A DNA stretch of 64,000 nt from WHSW01 sp035296705 (GTDB lineage: Bacteria; Actinomycetota; Thermoleophilia; Solirubrobacterales; 70-9), in assembly GCA_035296705.1 (NCBI GenBank), contig DATHAL010000009.1, positions 1 through 64,000 of the forward strand, given 5' to 3'. The position numbers and the translations under genes were made by a program. Below, one piece after another: positions 27,847-35,985 of the stretch. Under the pieces are notes generated by a model. That model did no database searches, was not told the DNA's origin, and saw only the letters and a program-made list of their open reading frames with translations. Each line of letters opens with the position of its first letter. Position 1 is the first letter of the stretch.

Positions 27847-29168
27847 GTCATCTCTCTTCTCATCAGCTTGCCGGATGCGGTGCGGGGCAACTCGGAGACG
27901 AACTCGACCCGCTTGGGGACCTTGTACCCAGCGAGCTCGGCCGCGCAATGGGAGCGGATTTCATCGGCGCTCGCTCCAGCCCCGGGGCGGAGGACGACGA
28001 CGGCGACCACCGCCTCCTGCCACTCGGCGTCGGGCCTGCCGACGGCCGCCGCGTCGGCGATGTCCGGGTGGCGCAGGAGCACCTCCTCGACCTCCGCCGG
28101 AAGCACGTTCTCGCCTCCCGTCACGATCACGTCGCCGAGCCGATCCTCGACGTAGAGGAAGCCGTCCTCGTCGATGCGGCCGAGGTCGCCGGTGTGGAGC
28201 CAGCCGTCCTCGTCCGCCACCCCCGGCGCCACTGTCGGACCCTGGATGAGGATCTCGCCGTCCTGGATCCGAAGGTGCGTGGTGAGGAGGGGCCTGCCGG
28301 CGGAGCCCATCCTGCGCTGCGCCTCCTCCGGCGACAGCGTCGTCACCTGCGAGGCGGCCTCCGTGAGCCCGTAGGTCTGCACGACCGTCGCGCCCCGGCC
28401 GAGGGCTTCGGAGAGGACCTCGGCAGGGACCGGGCCGCCGCCGACCAGGACGGCGCGGAGCGGCAACAGGTCGACCCCCGCCTCGAGCAGGCGCACGAGC
28501 TGCGTCGTCACGAGCGAGATCAGGGTCACGCCGTCGCCCTCGAGCGAGGCGGCGATCCGGTCGACGTCGAACGTGGGATGGACGACCGTGGTGGTCCCGT
28601 AGATCACCGAGCGCATGACGATCGAGAGGCCGCCCACGTGGAACAGCGGCAGGCAGCACAGCCAGCGGTCGGTCGGCTCAACGCCGAGGTTGAACGCCGA
28701 ACCGACCGCGCTCCACAGGTGGTTGCCGTAGGTGAGGCCGATCGGGCGCGGTCGCCCCGCCGTCCCGCTCGTGAGGATCCGGCAGTGGAGCGCGTCGAGG
28801 TCGTGCTCGCCCAGCAGCGGCAGGTCGGCCTCGGTGGTTCCGAGGTCGGGGTTGCCGTTCAGCGTCAGGACGGGTTGGGCGCGCTCCAGGACCGCGCGCC
28901 GCTCGGGCTCGGCGAGCCTGGTGTTCACCGGATACGCGACCGCGCCGAGCTTCATCAGCGCGTGCAGCAGGACCACGTACTCGATCCCCGGCGCAAGCTC
29001 GATTGCAACCGTGGCGTCCCTCCTCACGCCCCGCGCCGCGAGTCGTCTCGCCGCCGCCGTCGCATCTCGTTCGAGCTCCTCGTAGGTGAGCTCCATATCG
29101 TCCGCGATCAGAGCGCATCGATCCGGACACGTAGCGGCACGTTGCGAGAGCCAGTTGTCCAGGTGCAT
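27843..29168 (-). CDS. menE: o-Succinylbenzoate-CoA ligase (AMP-forming synthetase family)
   Basis: Activates o-succinylbenzoate with ATP and CoA in menaquinone synthesis; 441 residues, the short MenE length. ANL motifs: RILTSGTAGRPRPIGLTYGN (P-loop-like), QTYGLTEAASQVTTL, and the hinge region GWLHTGDLGRIDEDGFLYVEDR, with the C-terminal Lys in LPRTASGKLMRR. The assignment to menE rests on the surrounding menB, menA, menC, menD and menF. Its start codon and the menB ATG share the same CATG. Confidence 0.88.
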   Translation of the reverse strand: MHLDNWLSQRAATCPDRCALIADDMELTYEELERDATAAARRLAARGVRRDATVAIELAPGIEYVVLLHALMKLGAVAYPVNTRLAEPERRAVLERAQPVLTLNGNPDLGTTEADLPLLGEHDLDALHCRILTSGTAGRPRPIGLTYGNHLWSAVGSAFNLGVEPTDRWLCCLPLFHVGGLSIVMRSVIYGTTTVVHPTFDVDRIAASLEGDGVTLISLVTTQLVRLLEAGVDLLPLRAVLVGGGPVPAEVLSEALGRGATVVQTYGLTEAASQVTTLSPEEAQRRMGSAGRPLLTTHLRIQDGEILIQGPTVAPGVADEDGWLHTGDLGRIDEDGFLYVEDRLGDVIVTGGENVLPAEVEEVLLRHPDIADAAAVGRPDAEWQEAVVAVVVLRPGAGASADEIRSHCAAELAGYKVPKRVEFVSELPRTASGKLMRREMT

Positions 29169-30096
29169 GAGGCTCGGTGAACCCTACGAGAAGGTGCTGT
29201 GGCATTGTTGCGATCCCGTGCCGAGACCGCACAAGGACGCACCGCCGCGCGAGGAGCTCTACGCGCCGATCGACTGGAGCGCCGTCGGCGATTACGAGGA
29301 CATCCTCTATGAGCGGGCCGAGGCGATCGCACGGGTCACGATCAACCGCCCCGAGGTCCGCAACGCGTTCCGCCCCCAGACGATCGCCGAGCTCCGCGAC
29401 GCGTTCCGACGCGCTCGTGACGACACCGAGGTCGGCTCGATCATCTTCACGGGCGCCGGCGACGATGCCTTCTGCTCCGGCGGCGATCAGCGGATCCGCG
29501 GCGACGACGGCTACATCGGCGCCGACGAGGTCGCGCAGCAGGGCGTCGGCCGGCTCGACGTCGGTGACCTGCACGTGCAGATCCGCCGGCTGCCGAAACC
29601 GGTGCTCGCGGCCGTCGCCGGCTACGCGGTCGGCGGCGGGCAGATCCTCCACCTCGTCTCAGACCTCTCGATCGCCGCCGACAACGCCGTCTTCGGCCAA
29701 ACCGGGCCGCGGGTCGGAAGCTTCGACGGCGGCTTCGGCGCCGCCCTTTTGGCGCGGGCGGTCGGGATCCGAAAGGCGAAGGAGATCTGGTTCCTGTGCC
29801 GCCTCTATGACGCCGACGAGGCACTCGAGATGGGTCTGGTGAACACCGTCGTGCCCGTCGCTGAGCTCGAGCGCGAGGCGGTCGCGTGGTGCCGGGAGAT
29901 GAACGCCCTCTCCCCCCTGTCGCTGCGGCTCCTCAAGTCGAGCTTCAACGCGGCCGAGGACGGGATCACCGGCCTCCAGCAGCTCTCCCACGACGCGACG
30001 CTCCTCTTCTACATGACCGAGGAGGGCCAGGAGGGCCGGGACTCCTACAAGGAGCGACGCCGCCCCGACTTCTCAAAGTTCCCCAGGCGTCCTTGA
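29167..30096 (+). CDS. menB: 1,4-Dihydroxy-2-naphthoyl-CoA synthase
   Basis: Crotonase-fold ring-closing enzyme of menaquinone synthesis. 309 residues from ATG 29167. MenB-specific features: RITINRPE-like RVTINRPEVRNAFRPQT, FCSGGDQRIRGDDGYIG, AVAGYAVGGGQILHLVSDLSIAADNA and PRVGSFDGGFGAALLAR. The start is uncertain: GTG 29218 is in frame, would trim 17 atypical residues and leave ~50 nt for divergent promoters. The stop overlaps the menA TTG start (TTGA). Confidence 0.93.
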   Translation: MRLGEPYEKVLWHCCDPVPRPHKDAPPREELYAPIDWSAVGDYEDILYERAEAIARVTINRPEVRNAFRPQTIAELRDAFRRARDDTEVGSIIFTGAGDDAFCSGGDQRIRGDDGYIGADEVAQQGVGRLDVGDLHVQIRRLPKPVLAAVAGYAVGGGQILHLVSDLSIAADNAVFGQTGPRVGSFDGGFGAALLARAVGIRKAKEIWFLCRLYDADEALEMGLVNTVVPVAELEREAVAWCREMNALSPLSLRLLKSSFNAAEDGITGLQQLSHDATLLFYMTEEGQEGRDSYKERRRPDFSKFPRRP

Positions 30097-30977
30097 GTCC
30101 GCGAATCTGGTTCATGGCGGCGCGCGCTCGCACGCTGCCAGCGGCGATCGCACCGGTGCTGGTGGGATCCGCGGCCGCAGCGGACGCATCCGACGACTTC
30201 CGCTGGGGCGCTTTCGCCGCCGCGCTCGTCGGCTCGATCTTCATCCAGATCGGCACCAACCTCGCCAACGACTACTCGGACGCCAAGCGCGGCGCGGACA
30301 CCGAGGACCGGCTCGGGCCGGTGCGGGTGACGTCCTCGGGACTGGTCGCGCCGCGGCGCGTGCTCTACGCGACCTGGCTCGCGTTCGGGGTCGCCGTCGC
30401 GGCCGGCATCTACCTCGCGACGGTTGCCGGCTGGGTGATCATCGTGGTCGGCGCGGCCTCGATCGCCGCGGGCGTCCTGTACACCGGCGGGCCGCGGCCG
30501 TACGGCTATGCCGGAATGGGCGAGCTTTTCGTCTTTTTATTCTTCGGCCTCGTCGCGGTGAACGGCTCTTATTACGTGCAGCTCGAGGGGCTCGACTGGC
30601 TGCCGTTCTGGCTCTCGATCTCCGTTGGCTGCCTCTCGACGGCGATCCTCGTCGTCAACAACGTCCGCGACATCGATACCGACAGGCGCGCCGGCAAGCG
30701 GACGCTGGCCGTGCGACTCGGCCGCGAGCGAACGCGCCGCCTCTACGCGGGCCTCCTCGCCTGTGCGTACGTGGCCTTGCCCGTGGGTCTGCTGCTCGCG
30801 GATGGCCCGGCGTGGGCGATGCTCGGCTCGCTCTCGCTCCCCCTTGCCCTGCGGCCGATGAACGCCGTGTTGACCCGCACCGACGGCCCGGCCCTGAACG
30901 GCGCGCTCGCCGGGACCGGAGCGCTGCTCGGCGCCTTCAGCCTCGTGGTCTCTCTCGGTCTGCTGATCGCGGCCTGA
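30093..30977 (+). CDS. menA: 1,4-Dihydroxy-2-naphthoate polyprenyltransferase
   Basis: Integral membrane UbiA-family enzyme that attaches the isoprenoid tail to DHNA; 294 residues from TTG 30093. The N-terminus MAARARTLPAAIAPVLVG, first Asp-rich motif GTNLANDYSDAKRGADT and second motif VNNVRDIDTDRRAGKRTLAVRLG are diagnostic. About eight or nine hydrophobic segments. The TTG overlaps the menB stop; ATG 30114 would cut into the conserved N-terminal segment, so TTG is preferred. Confidence 0.93.
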   Translation: MSPRIWFMAARARTLPAAIAPVLVGSAAAADASDDFRWGAFAAALVGSIFIQIGTNLANDYSDAKRGADTEDRLGPVRVTSSGLVAPRRVLYATWLAFGVAVAAGIYLATVAGWVIIVVGAASIAAGVLYTGGPRPYGYAGMGELFVFLFFGLVAVNGSYYVQLEGLDWLPFWLSISVGCLSTAILVVNNVRDIDTDRRAGKRTLAVRLGRERTRRLYAGLLACAYVALPVGLLLADGPAWAMLGSLSLPLALRPMNAVLTRTDGPALNGALAGTGALLGAFSLVVSLGLLIAA

Positions 30978-30980
30978 CCG

Positions 30981-32087
30981 ATGCGCCTCGCCGACGTCGA
31001 GGTGATCCCATTCGCGCTCCCGTTCGCGCGCCCGTACGTGACCGCGCGCGGCACCCTCGAGCGGCGCGAGATGCTGCTCCTTCGGCTCACCAGCGACAGC
31101 GGCCTCGTCGGGCTGGGCGAGGCCGTGCCGCTCTCGCTGCGGGGCGGCGCCGACCTCGACGCGGTCGAGCGCGGCCTGCGCAAGGGCACGCGGCGGCTCG
31201 CGCGTGCGGATCTGTCGGACTTCGGCGGGCCGGAGCCGCTCCTGGCGGCGGTCGACGCGTTCATCCATACCGTCGCCGGCCGGCGGCTGCCGCCGCCCGC
31301 GAAGGCGGCGATCGAGATGGCGATCTTCGACCTCGCGGGAAGAGCGGCGGGGAAGCCGCTCTGGGCGCTCCTTCGCGCCGAGCGCGTCGAGCCGGTGCTC
31401 TGCAACGCAACCCTCGTCGCCGGCGAGCCCCAGGAGGTCGCCGACGAGGCGGAGCGCTGGGCGGCGCGTGGCTTCGGGACGTTCAAGCTCAAGCTCGGTG
31501 CCGGCGACGACGTCGCCCAGGTCCGTGCGGTGCGCGAGCGGCTCGGCCCCGACGCGCGGATCCGCGTCGACGCGAACGGAGCCTGGAGCGTGGACGAGGC
31601 GCTGGGCGTCCTGCGGCTGCTCGAGCCGCTCGGGATCGAGCTCGTCGAGCAGCCGGTGAGCGGCGACCGCGCGATGGAGCAGGTGACGGCTACGGCCTCG
31701 ATCCCGGTGGCCGCCGACGAGAGCGTCGCGCGCGTCAAGGACGCGGAGCGGGCGGCGCGCAGGAGCCTGTGCGACCTCGCCACGGTGAAGCTGAGCAAGG
31801 TCGGCGGGATCGGCGAGGCGAACGGGATCGCCGGCAAGCTGCCGATCTACCTCTCGAGCGCGCTCGACGGGCCGGTCGGGATCGCGGCGGCGAGCCACGC
31901 GGCGCAGGCGCTCGAGTTCACCGGCCCCGCGCGCGGGATCGCCCACGGGCTCGCGACGCAGCTCCTGTTCTCCGAGACGACCGCGGTCGTCGGGTGCGAG
32001 ATCCACGGCGGCTCAATCGAGCCACCGCCGGGGCCCGGGCTCGGCGTCGAGCTCGACGCGGCGGCGCTCGAGGCTCATCGGATCTAG
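30981..32087 (+). CDS. menC: o-Succinylbenzoate synthase (enolase superfamily)
   Basis: Dehydrates SHCHC to o-succinylbenzoate; 368 residues. Enolase-superfamily layout: N-terminal capping domain with the 20s loop (FALPFARPYVTARGTLERRE), FGTFKLKLGAGDD with the catalytic KxK, metal ligands in RVDANGAWSVDEA, ELVEQPV and AADESV. The C-terminal catalytic Lys lies in ATVKLSKVGG. On sequence alone it could be another muconate/dipeptide epimerase member, but its place between menA and menD favours MenC. Three nt after menA. Confidence 0.9.
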   Translation: MRLADVEVIPFALPFARPYVTARGTLERREMLLLRLTSDSGLVGLGEAVPLSLRGGADLDAVERGLRKGTRRLARADLSDFGGPEPLLAAVDAFIHTVAGRRLPPPAKAAIEMAIFDLAGRAAGKPLWALLRAERVEPVLCNATLVAGEPQEVADEAERWAARGFGTFKLKLGAGDDVAQVRAVRERLGPDARIRVDANGAWSVDEALGVLRLLEPLGIELVEQPVSGDRAMEQVTATASIPVAADESVARVKDAERAARRSLCDLATVKLSKVGGIGEANGIAGKLPIYLSSALDGPVGIAAASHAAQALEFTGPARGIAHGLATQLLFSETTAVVGCEIHGGSIEPPPGPGLGVELDAAALEAHRI

Positions 32088-32096
32088 GTTTTCGGC

Positions 32097-33842
32097 GTGG
32101 ACGCAACCAATCGGAACACAGCGCTCGCCTCGGCGCTGGTCGAGGAGCTCGCGCGCTGCGGGGTCCGCGAGGCCGCCGTCGCGCCAGGCTCGCGCTCGAC
32201 GCCGCTCGCGCTCGCGCTCCTGCGCGAGCTGGCGATTCGCGTGACGATGATCGTCGACGAGCGCTCCGCGGGCTTCTTCGCCCTGGGCGCCGCTCACTCG
32301 AGCGGCAGGCCGGCGGCGGTCCTCTGCACCTCCGGCACAGCCGCCGCCAACCTGCACCCCGCCATTTGCGAGGCCGACGAGTCGAACGTCGCGCTGATCG
32401 TGCTCACCGCCGACCGGCCTCCGGAGCTGCGTGGCATCGGCGCCGGTCAGACGATCGACCAGCTGAAGCTCTACGGCTCCGCGGTACGGTGGTTTTGCGA
32501 GGTCGGCACGCACGAGGCCGACAACGCGGGGCTCCTCCACTACCGCTCCACGGCCTGTCGCGCCTTCGCCGCCGCCGCCGGCGACCCGCGCCCCGGACCG
32601 GTGCACCTGAACTGCGCCTGGCGTGACCCGCTCGGGCCCGAGCCACGTGCCGGCGACGTCACCGCGAGCTCGACTCTTGCGCTCGCGGGCCGGGACCGGG
32701 ACCGGCCGCTGACGACCGTTCCGGCGCCCCCGCCGCCGGCCCCTGCGCCCCCGCTGCTCGAGGCCCTCGCCGACCGCATCGGCTCGAGCGAGCGTGGTCT
32801 GATCGTCGCCGGGCGGATGCGCCCCGGGTCGGCCGGTGTGATCGCGGCTCTCGCGAAGGCGGCCGCGATGCCGATCCTCGCCGAGCCGACCTCGCAGCTT
32901 CGCCTCGGCCCGCACGACCGCGCCCTCGTCGTGTCCGCGTACGAGCCGATCGCCCGAGGCCGTCCGGCGCACCTCGAGCCCGACCTCGTCCTGCGCTTCG
33001 GCGAGATGCCGACCTGCAAGCCGCTTCGCCAGTGGCTGAGCGGCCTCGAGCGGGCGCCGCAGCTCGTCGTCGACCCGCACGGCTCCTGGAACGAGCCGAC
33101 CCGGATCGCCGGCGCCGTCCTTCGCGTCCACCCGACGCCGCTCTGCGAGGCGCTCCTGCCGCTGATCGGCGAGCGCGCCGATCGCTCGTGGGCGGAGCGC
33201 TGGATCGGCGCCGCAACGGCGGCGGCCGAGGCGGTGGACCGCGAGCTCGAGGCGCTGGGTGAGCCGAGCGAGCCCGGCCTTCACCGGGCGCTCGGGCACC
33301 TCTACGCCGACGGCGACCTCGTCTACACGGCCTCGAGCATGCCGATCCGCGACCAGGAGGCCTTCCTGCGCGGTGGCGACGCGGACGTCACGTTCCTCGC
33401 CAACCGCGGTGCGAATGGGATCGACGGCCTCCTCTCCTCGGGGATCGGCGCGGCCGTCGCAACCGGCCGGCGCACATGGATCGTGACCGGCGACCTCGGC
33501 CTCTTTCACGACATGAACGGGCTCGCGATCCTGCGCCACGCCGACGCCGACGTGCGGATCGTCGTCGTCAACAACGACGGGGGCGGGATCTTCGGGTTCC
33601 TCCCCCAGGCCGACGAGATCGACCGCCACGAGTTCGAGACGCTGCTCGGCACCCCGCTCGGGCTCGAGATCGAGCGGGTCGCGCGTCTCTTCGGACTCGG
33701 TTATGGCCGGATCGACGATCTGGGTGAGCTCGCCGATGCGACGCGGGAGCCGGGACTGGTCGAGGTGCGGGTTGACCGGGCGGCGAACGTCGAGCTACAT
33801 CGCCGGCTCACCGAGGCGGCGATCCGTTCAGCCCGCGAGTAG
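32097..33842 (+). CDS. menD: 2-Succinyl-5-enolpyruvyl-6-hydroxy-3-cyclohexene-1-carboxylate synthase
   Basis: ThDP-dependent addition of 2-oxoglutarate-derived succinyl semialdehyde to isochorismate; 581 residues. N-terminal EAAVAPGSRSTPLALAL and DERSAGFFALGAA with the activating Glu; CTSGTAAANLHPAICEAD; C-terminal ThDP motif TGDLGLFHDMNGLAIL ... VVNNDGGGIFGFLPQ. The start codon at 32097 is GTG. The last 15 nt overlap the convergent menF. Confidence 0.95.
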   Translation: MDATNRNTALASALVEELARCGVREAAVAPGSRSTPLALALLRELAIRVTMIVDERSAGFFALGAAHSSGRPAAVLCTSGTAAANLHPAICEADESNVALIVLTADRPPELRGIGAGQTIDQLKLYGSAVRWFCEVGTHEADNAGLLHYRSTACRAFAAAAGDPRPGPVHLNCAWRDPLGPEPRAGDVTASSTLALAGRDRDRPLTTVPAPPPPAPAPPLLEALADRIGSSERGLIVAGRMRPGSAGVIAALAKAAAMPILAEPTSQLRLGPHDRALVVSAYEPIARGRPAHLEPDLVLRFGEMPTCKPLRQWLSGLERAPQLVVDPHGSWNEPTRIAGAVLRVHPTPLCEALLPLIGERADRSWAERWIGAATAAAEAVDRELEALGEPSEPGLHRALGHLYADGDLVYTASSMPIRDQEAFLRGGDADVTFLANRGANGIDGLLSSGIGAAVATGRRTWIVTGDLGLFHDMNGLAILRHADADVRIVVVNNDGGGIFGFLPQADEIDRHEFETLLGTPLGLEIERVARLFGLGYGRIDDLGELADATREPGLVEVRVDRAANVELHRRLTEAAIRSARE

Positions 33843-35216
33843 CGGCAGGAGCGCCTCCAGCTTGAGCTCGGTCTCGGCGAGCTCGGCATCAGGGGCGGAA
33901 TCGCTGACGATCCCGGCGCCCGCGAACAGGTGGGCGGTGCGATCGCGAAGCAGCGCCGAGCGCAGCGCCACGCAGAACTCGCCGTCCTCCGCGGCGTCCA
34001 TCCACCCCACCGGCCCGGCGTACCAGCCGCGGTCCATGTCCTCGAGCTCGCCGATCGCGTCGGCGGCCCCGTCCGCTGGCTCGCCCCCGACCGCGGGCGT
34101 CGGGTGCAGCAGGCCGGCGAGCTCGACCGCGGACATCGAGTCGGCGAGCTGCGCGCGGACCGGCGTGCCGAGGTGCTGGATGTTCGCGACCCTCACGAGC
34201 ACCGGCTCTCGCTCCGCTTCGACCCAGACCGACCGCGGCCCGAGCGCGCGCTCGATGCGGCGCGCGACGATCGCGTGTTCGTGGCGGTTCTTGGCGCTCC
34301 TCAGGAGCTGCTCGCCGAGGTGGTCGTCGACCGCGGGATCGGCGCTCCGCCTTGTCGACCCCGCGAGCGCGACCGTCGCGGCGCCCGCGCCCCGGCGCCG
34401 GATCAGGAGCTCGGGACTCGCGCCGAGGAACGCGCCCTCGGGGGAGCCGACACAGAAGCAAAAGCAGGATGGGAAGACGTCTCGCAGCGCGCCGTAGACG
34501 GCCGCCGGATCATGCGCCGCCGGCGCGGTGACGGTGACCTCCCGTGCGAGGACCACCTTCTCGAGGCCGCCGCCCGCGATCCGCTCGACGGCCGATGCGA
34601 CGGCGTCCTCGTAGCGGCCGGGTGGCGAAACGCTCGTGATCGCCGTGGACCGCGTGGGGTGCGGATCGAGCAGGGGCAGCGGATCGCTCCGCAGCGCCGC
34701 GACTCGCCGGCGGAGCCGGTCGATGAGGTGCGTGGCGGGCTCGCCCCCGGTGATCGCCGAGATGGTGAGCAGCGTCTCCCGTCCGGCGCGCACGATCGAC
34801 ACCTCCGGGAGGACTAAAAGCGCGGGCGGAAAGGAGGACCAGTGCGGCTCGGCTCCGCCGTCCGCCGCGAACGCGAAGCCGCCGGTCCAGACCGGTCCGG
34901 CGCCGGCCGGGGTTTCCTCGAGGCCCTCGGAGAGCTGGCCGCGCGCGACGTCCGCAGCCTCGCGGGCGACGTCCGTGAAACGGGAGGTCCCACGCGACAC
35001 AACTTCGTGCGCCGAGCCCAGAGTGGCAAGCGCGAACCCGCCGCGGTCGGGCTGCTCCCAGCAGAACCAGCGGTCGCCCGCGAGCCGCGACGCGAAAACG
35101 GTGGCGCTTGGATCGGCGACCTCTACCGCCGCGGTCGCGCTGACGAGACGGCGCGAACCCGACGCCCGCTCGACCAGGTCCTCGAGCTCTTCGAGCAGCG
35201 TCTCGGCGCCGACCAC
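33828..35216 (-). CDS. menF: Isochorismate synthase
   Basis: Chorismate to isochorismate, the branch point into menaquinone; 462 residues from GTG 35216, the likely start because further upstream frame lies in Arg/Gly-rich noncoding sequence. Chorismate-binding features: GGLEKVVLAREVTV, FLGASPELLIRR, LAGSTRRSADP, SAKNRHEHAIVARRIE, LHPTPAVGG and GPVGWMDAAEDGEFCVALRSAL. It is the only men gene here besides menE on the minus strand, convergent with menD; menH and the quinone methyltransferase are absent from the window. Confidence 0.92.
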   Translation of the reverse strand: MVGAETLLEELEDLVERASGSRRLVSATAAVEVADPSATVFASRLAGDRWFCWEQPDRGGFALATLGSAHEVVSRGTSRFTDVAREAADVARGQLSEGLEETPAGAGPVWTGGFAFAADGGAEPHWSSFPPALLVLPEVSIVRAGRETLLTISAITGGEPATHLIDRLRRRVAALRSDPLPLLDPHPTRSTAITSVSPPGRYEDAVASAVERIAGGGLEKVVLAREVTVTAPAAHDPAAVYGALRDVFPSCFCFCVGSPEGAFLGASPELLIRRRGAGAATVALAGSTRRSADPAVDDHLGEQLLRSAKNRHEHAIVARRIERALGPRSVWVEAEREPVLVRVANIQHLGTPVRAQLADSMSAVELAGLLHPTPAVGGEPADGAADAIGELEDMDRGWYAGPVGWMDAAEDGEFCVALRSALLRDRTAHLFAGAGIVSDSAPDAELAETELKLEALLPLLAG

Positions 35217-35263
35217 TCCACCAGCGTACCCGCGGCGGCTGCGCTCGTATCCCGGCCTGCGCG

Positions 35264-35818
35264 CTAGTGCTCGGGCCGCGACTTGGTGATCGCGACTTCG
35301 CCCGTGCGGGCCATCTCGATCAGGCCGTGGGGGCGGATCATGCGCTCGAACGAATCGACCTTGTCCTGGGAGCCGGTGACCTCGATCGTCAGCGATCGAC
35401 GGGAGACGTCGACCACCTTCGCCTCGTAGATCTCGGCGAACTGGAGGATCTCGGCGCGGTTCTCGACAGCGGCGGAGACCTTGAACAGCGCCATTTCTCG
35501 CGCGACCGTGGTCTCCGGCTCCATGTCGCGGATCTTGATCACGTTGACGAGCTTGTGGAGCTGCTTCGTCACCTGATCGATCGGGTGAACGGCGCCATCC
35601 AGCGTCAAAGTGATCCGTGACACGTCGGGGTCCTCCGTGGGGCCCACCGCGAGCGTGTCGATGTTGAAGCCGCGGCGGCTGAACAGTCCGGCGATCCGGG
35701 CGAGGACGCCGGGGCGATTCTCGACCAGCAGCGAGAGGATGTGCTTGCGGCCCGTGAGCTGGCGCGAGACCTCGAGGTCCTCGAGCCGCACGACGTCCTG
35801 CGTCCCCGGCTCGCCCAT
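35264..35818 (-). CDS. ilvN: Acetolactate synthase small (regulatory) subunit
   Basis: 184 residues with an N-terminal ACT domain (ILSLLVENRPGVLARIAGLF, FNIDTLAVGPTEDPDVSRI) and the C-terminal ALS-ss domain. Confers valine feedback on IlvB. A ~25-residue extension precedes the ACT domain. The Shine-Dalgarno GGGAGG lies inside the right arm of a long palindrome and would be base-paired in the mRNA with the region of the ilvB stop codon. Expression is therefore probably coupled to translation of ilvB. Confidence 0.95.
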   Translation of the reverse strand: MGEPGTQDVVRLEDLEVSRQLTGRKHILSLLVENRPGVLARIAGLFSRRGFNIDTLAVGPTEDPDVSRITLTLDGAVHPIDQVTKQLHKLVNVIKIRDMEPETTVAREMALFKVSAAVENRAEILQFAEIYEAKVVDVSRRSLTIEVTGSQDKVDSFERMIRPHGLIEMARTGEVAITKSRPEH

Positions 35819-35982
35819 TAGATGAGCGCCTCCCTGTCCAGATGCGCCTGGGACCGTGCGTGGCCGAGCAGGTCAAGGACGCAGGGAGCGAAGCGTGCCA
35901 TGGGCACGCGAGCGCCTGAGGACGCGGACATGCGAAGCGCCACGGGCGGTATCCAGGCGTGTGTGGATGGGGAGGCGCTCAT
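35818..35982 (-). CDS. Possible 54-residue ORF inside the ilvB-ilvN palindrome
   Basis: Begins ATG immediately after the ilvB TAG and ends with a TAA that overlaps the ilvN ATG (TAATG). The frame is open throughout (MSASPSTHAWIPPVALRM at the start), but composition is not protein-like and the DNA is a palindrome. It has no Shine-Dalgarno of its own. Translation by ribosomes restarting after ilvB could melt the hairpin and help ilvN; the product itself is probably meaningless. Confidence 0.25.
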   Translation of the reverse strand: MSASPSTHAWIPPVALRMSASSGARVPMARFAPCVLDLLGHARSQAHLDREALI

Positions 35983-35985
35983 CTA
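35818..35985. repeat. ~168-bp imperfect palindrome between ilvB and ilvN (MITE-like)
   Basis: Terminal arms of 16 nt are perfect: TAGATGAGCGCCTCCC at 35819-35834 and its complement at 35970-35985. The dyad continues inward with mismatches (CGCCTGG/CCAGGCG near 35845 and 35955) to a central GCGTGCC-ATG-GGCACGC hairpin at 35893-35909, centred near 35901. GCCCA occurs directly at both edges (35813-35817, 35986-35990), a possible target-site duplication. As RNA, the ilvB stop lies in one arm and the ilvN ribosome binding site in the other. No transposase is present. Confidence 0.75.
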
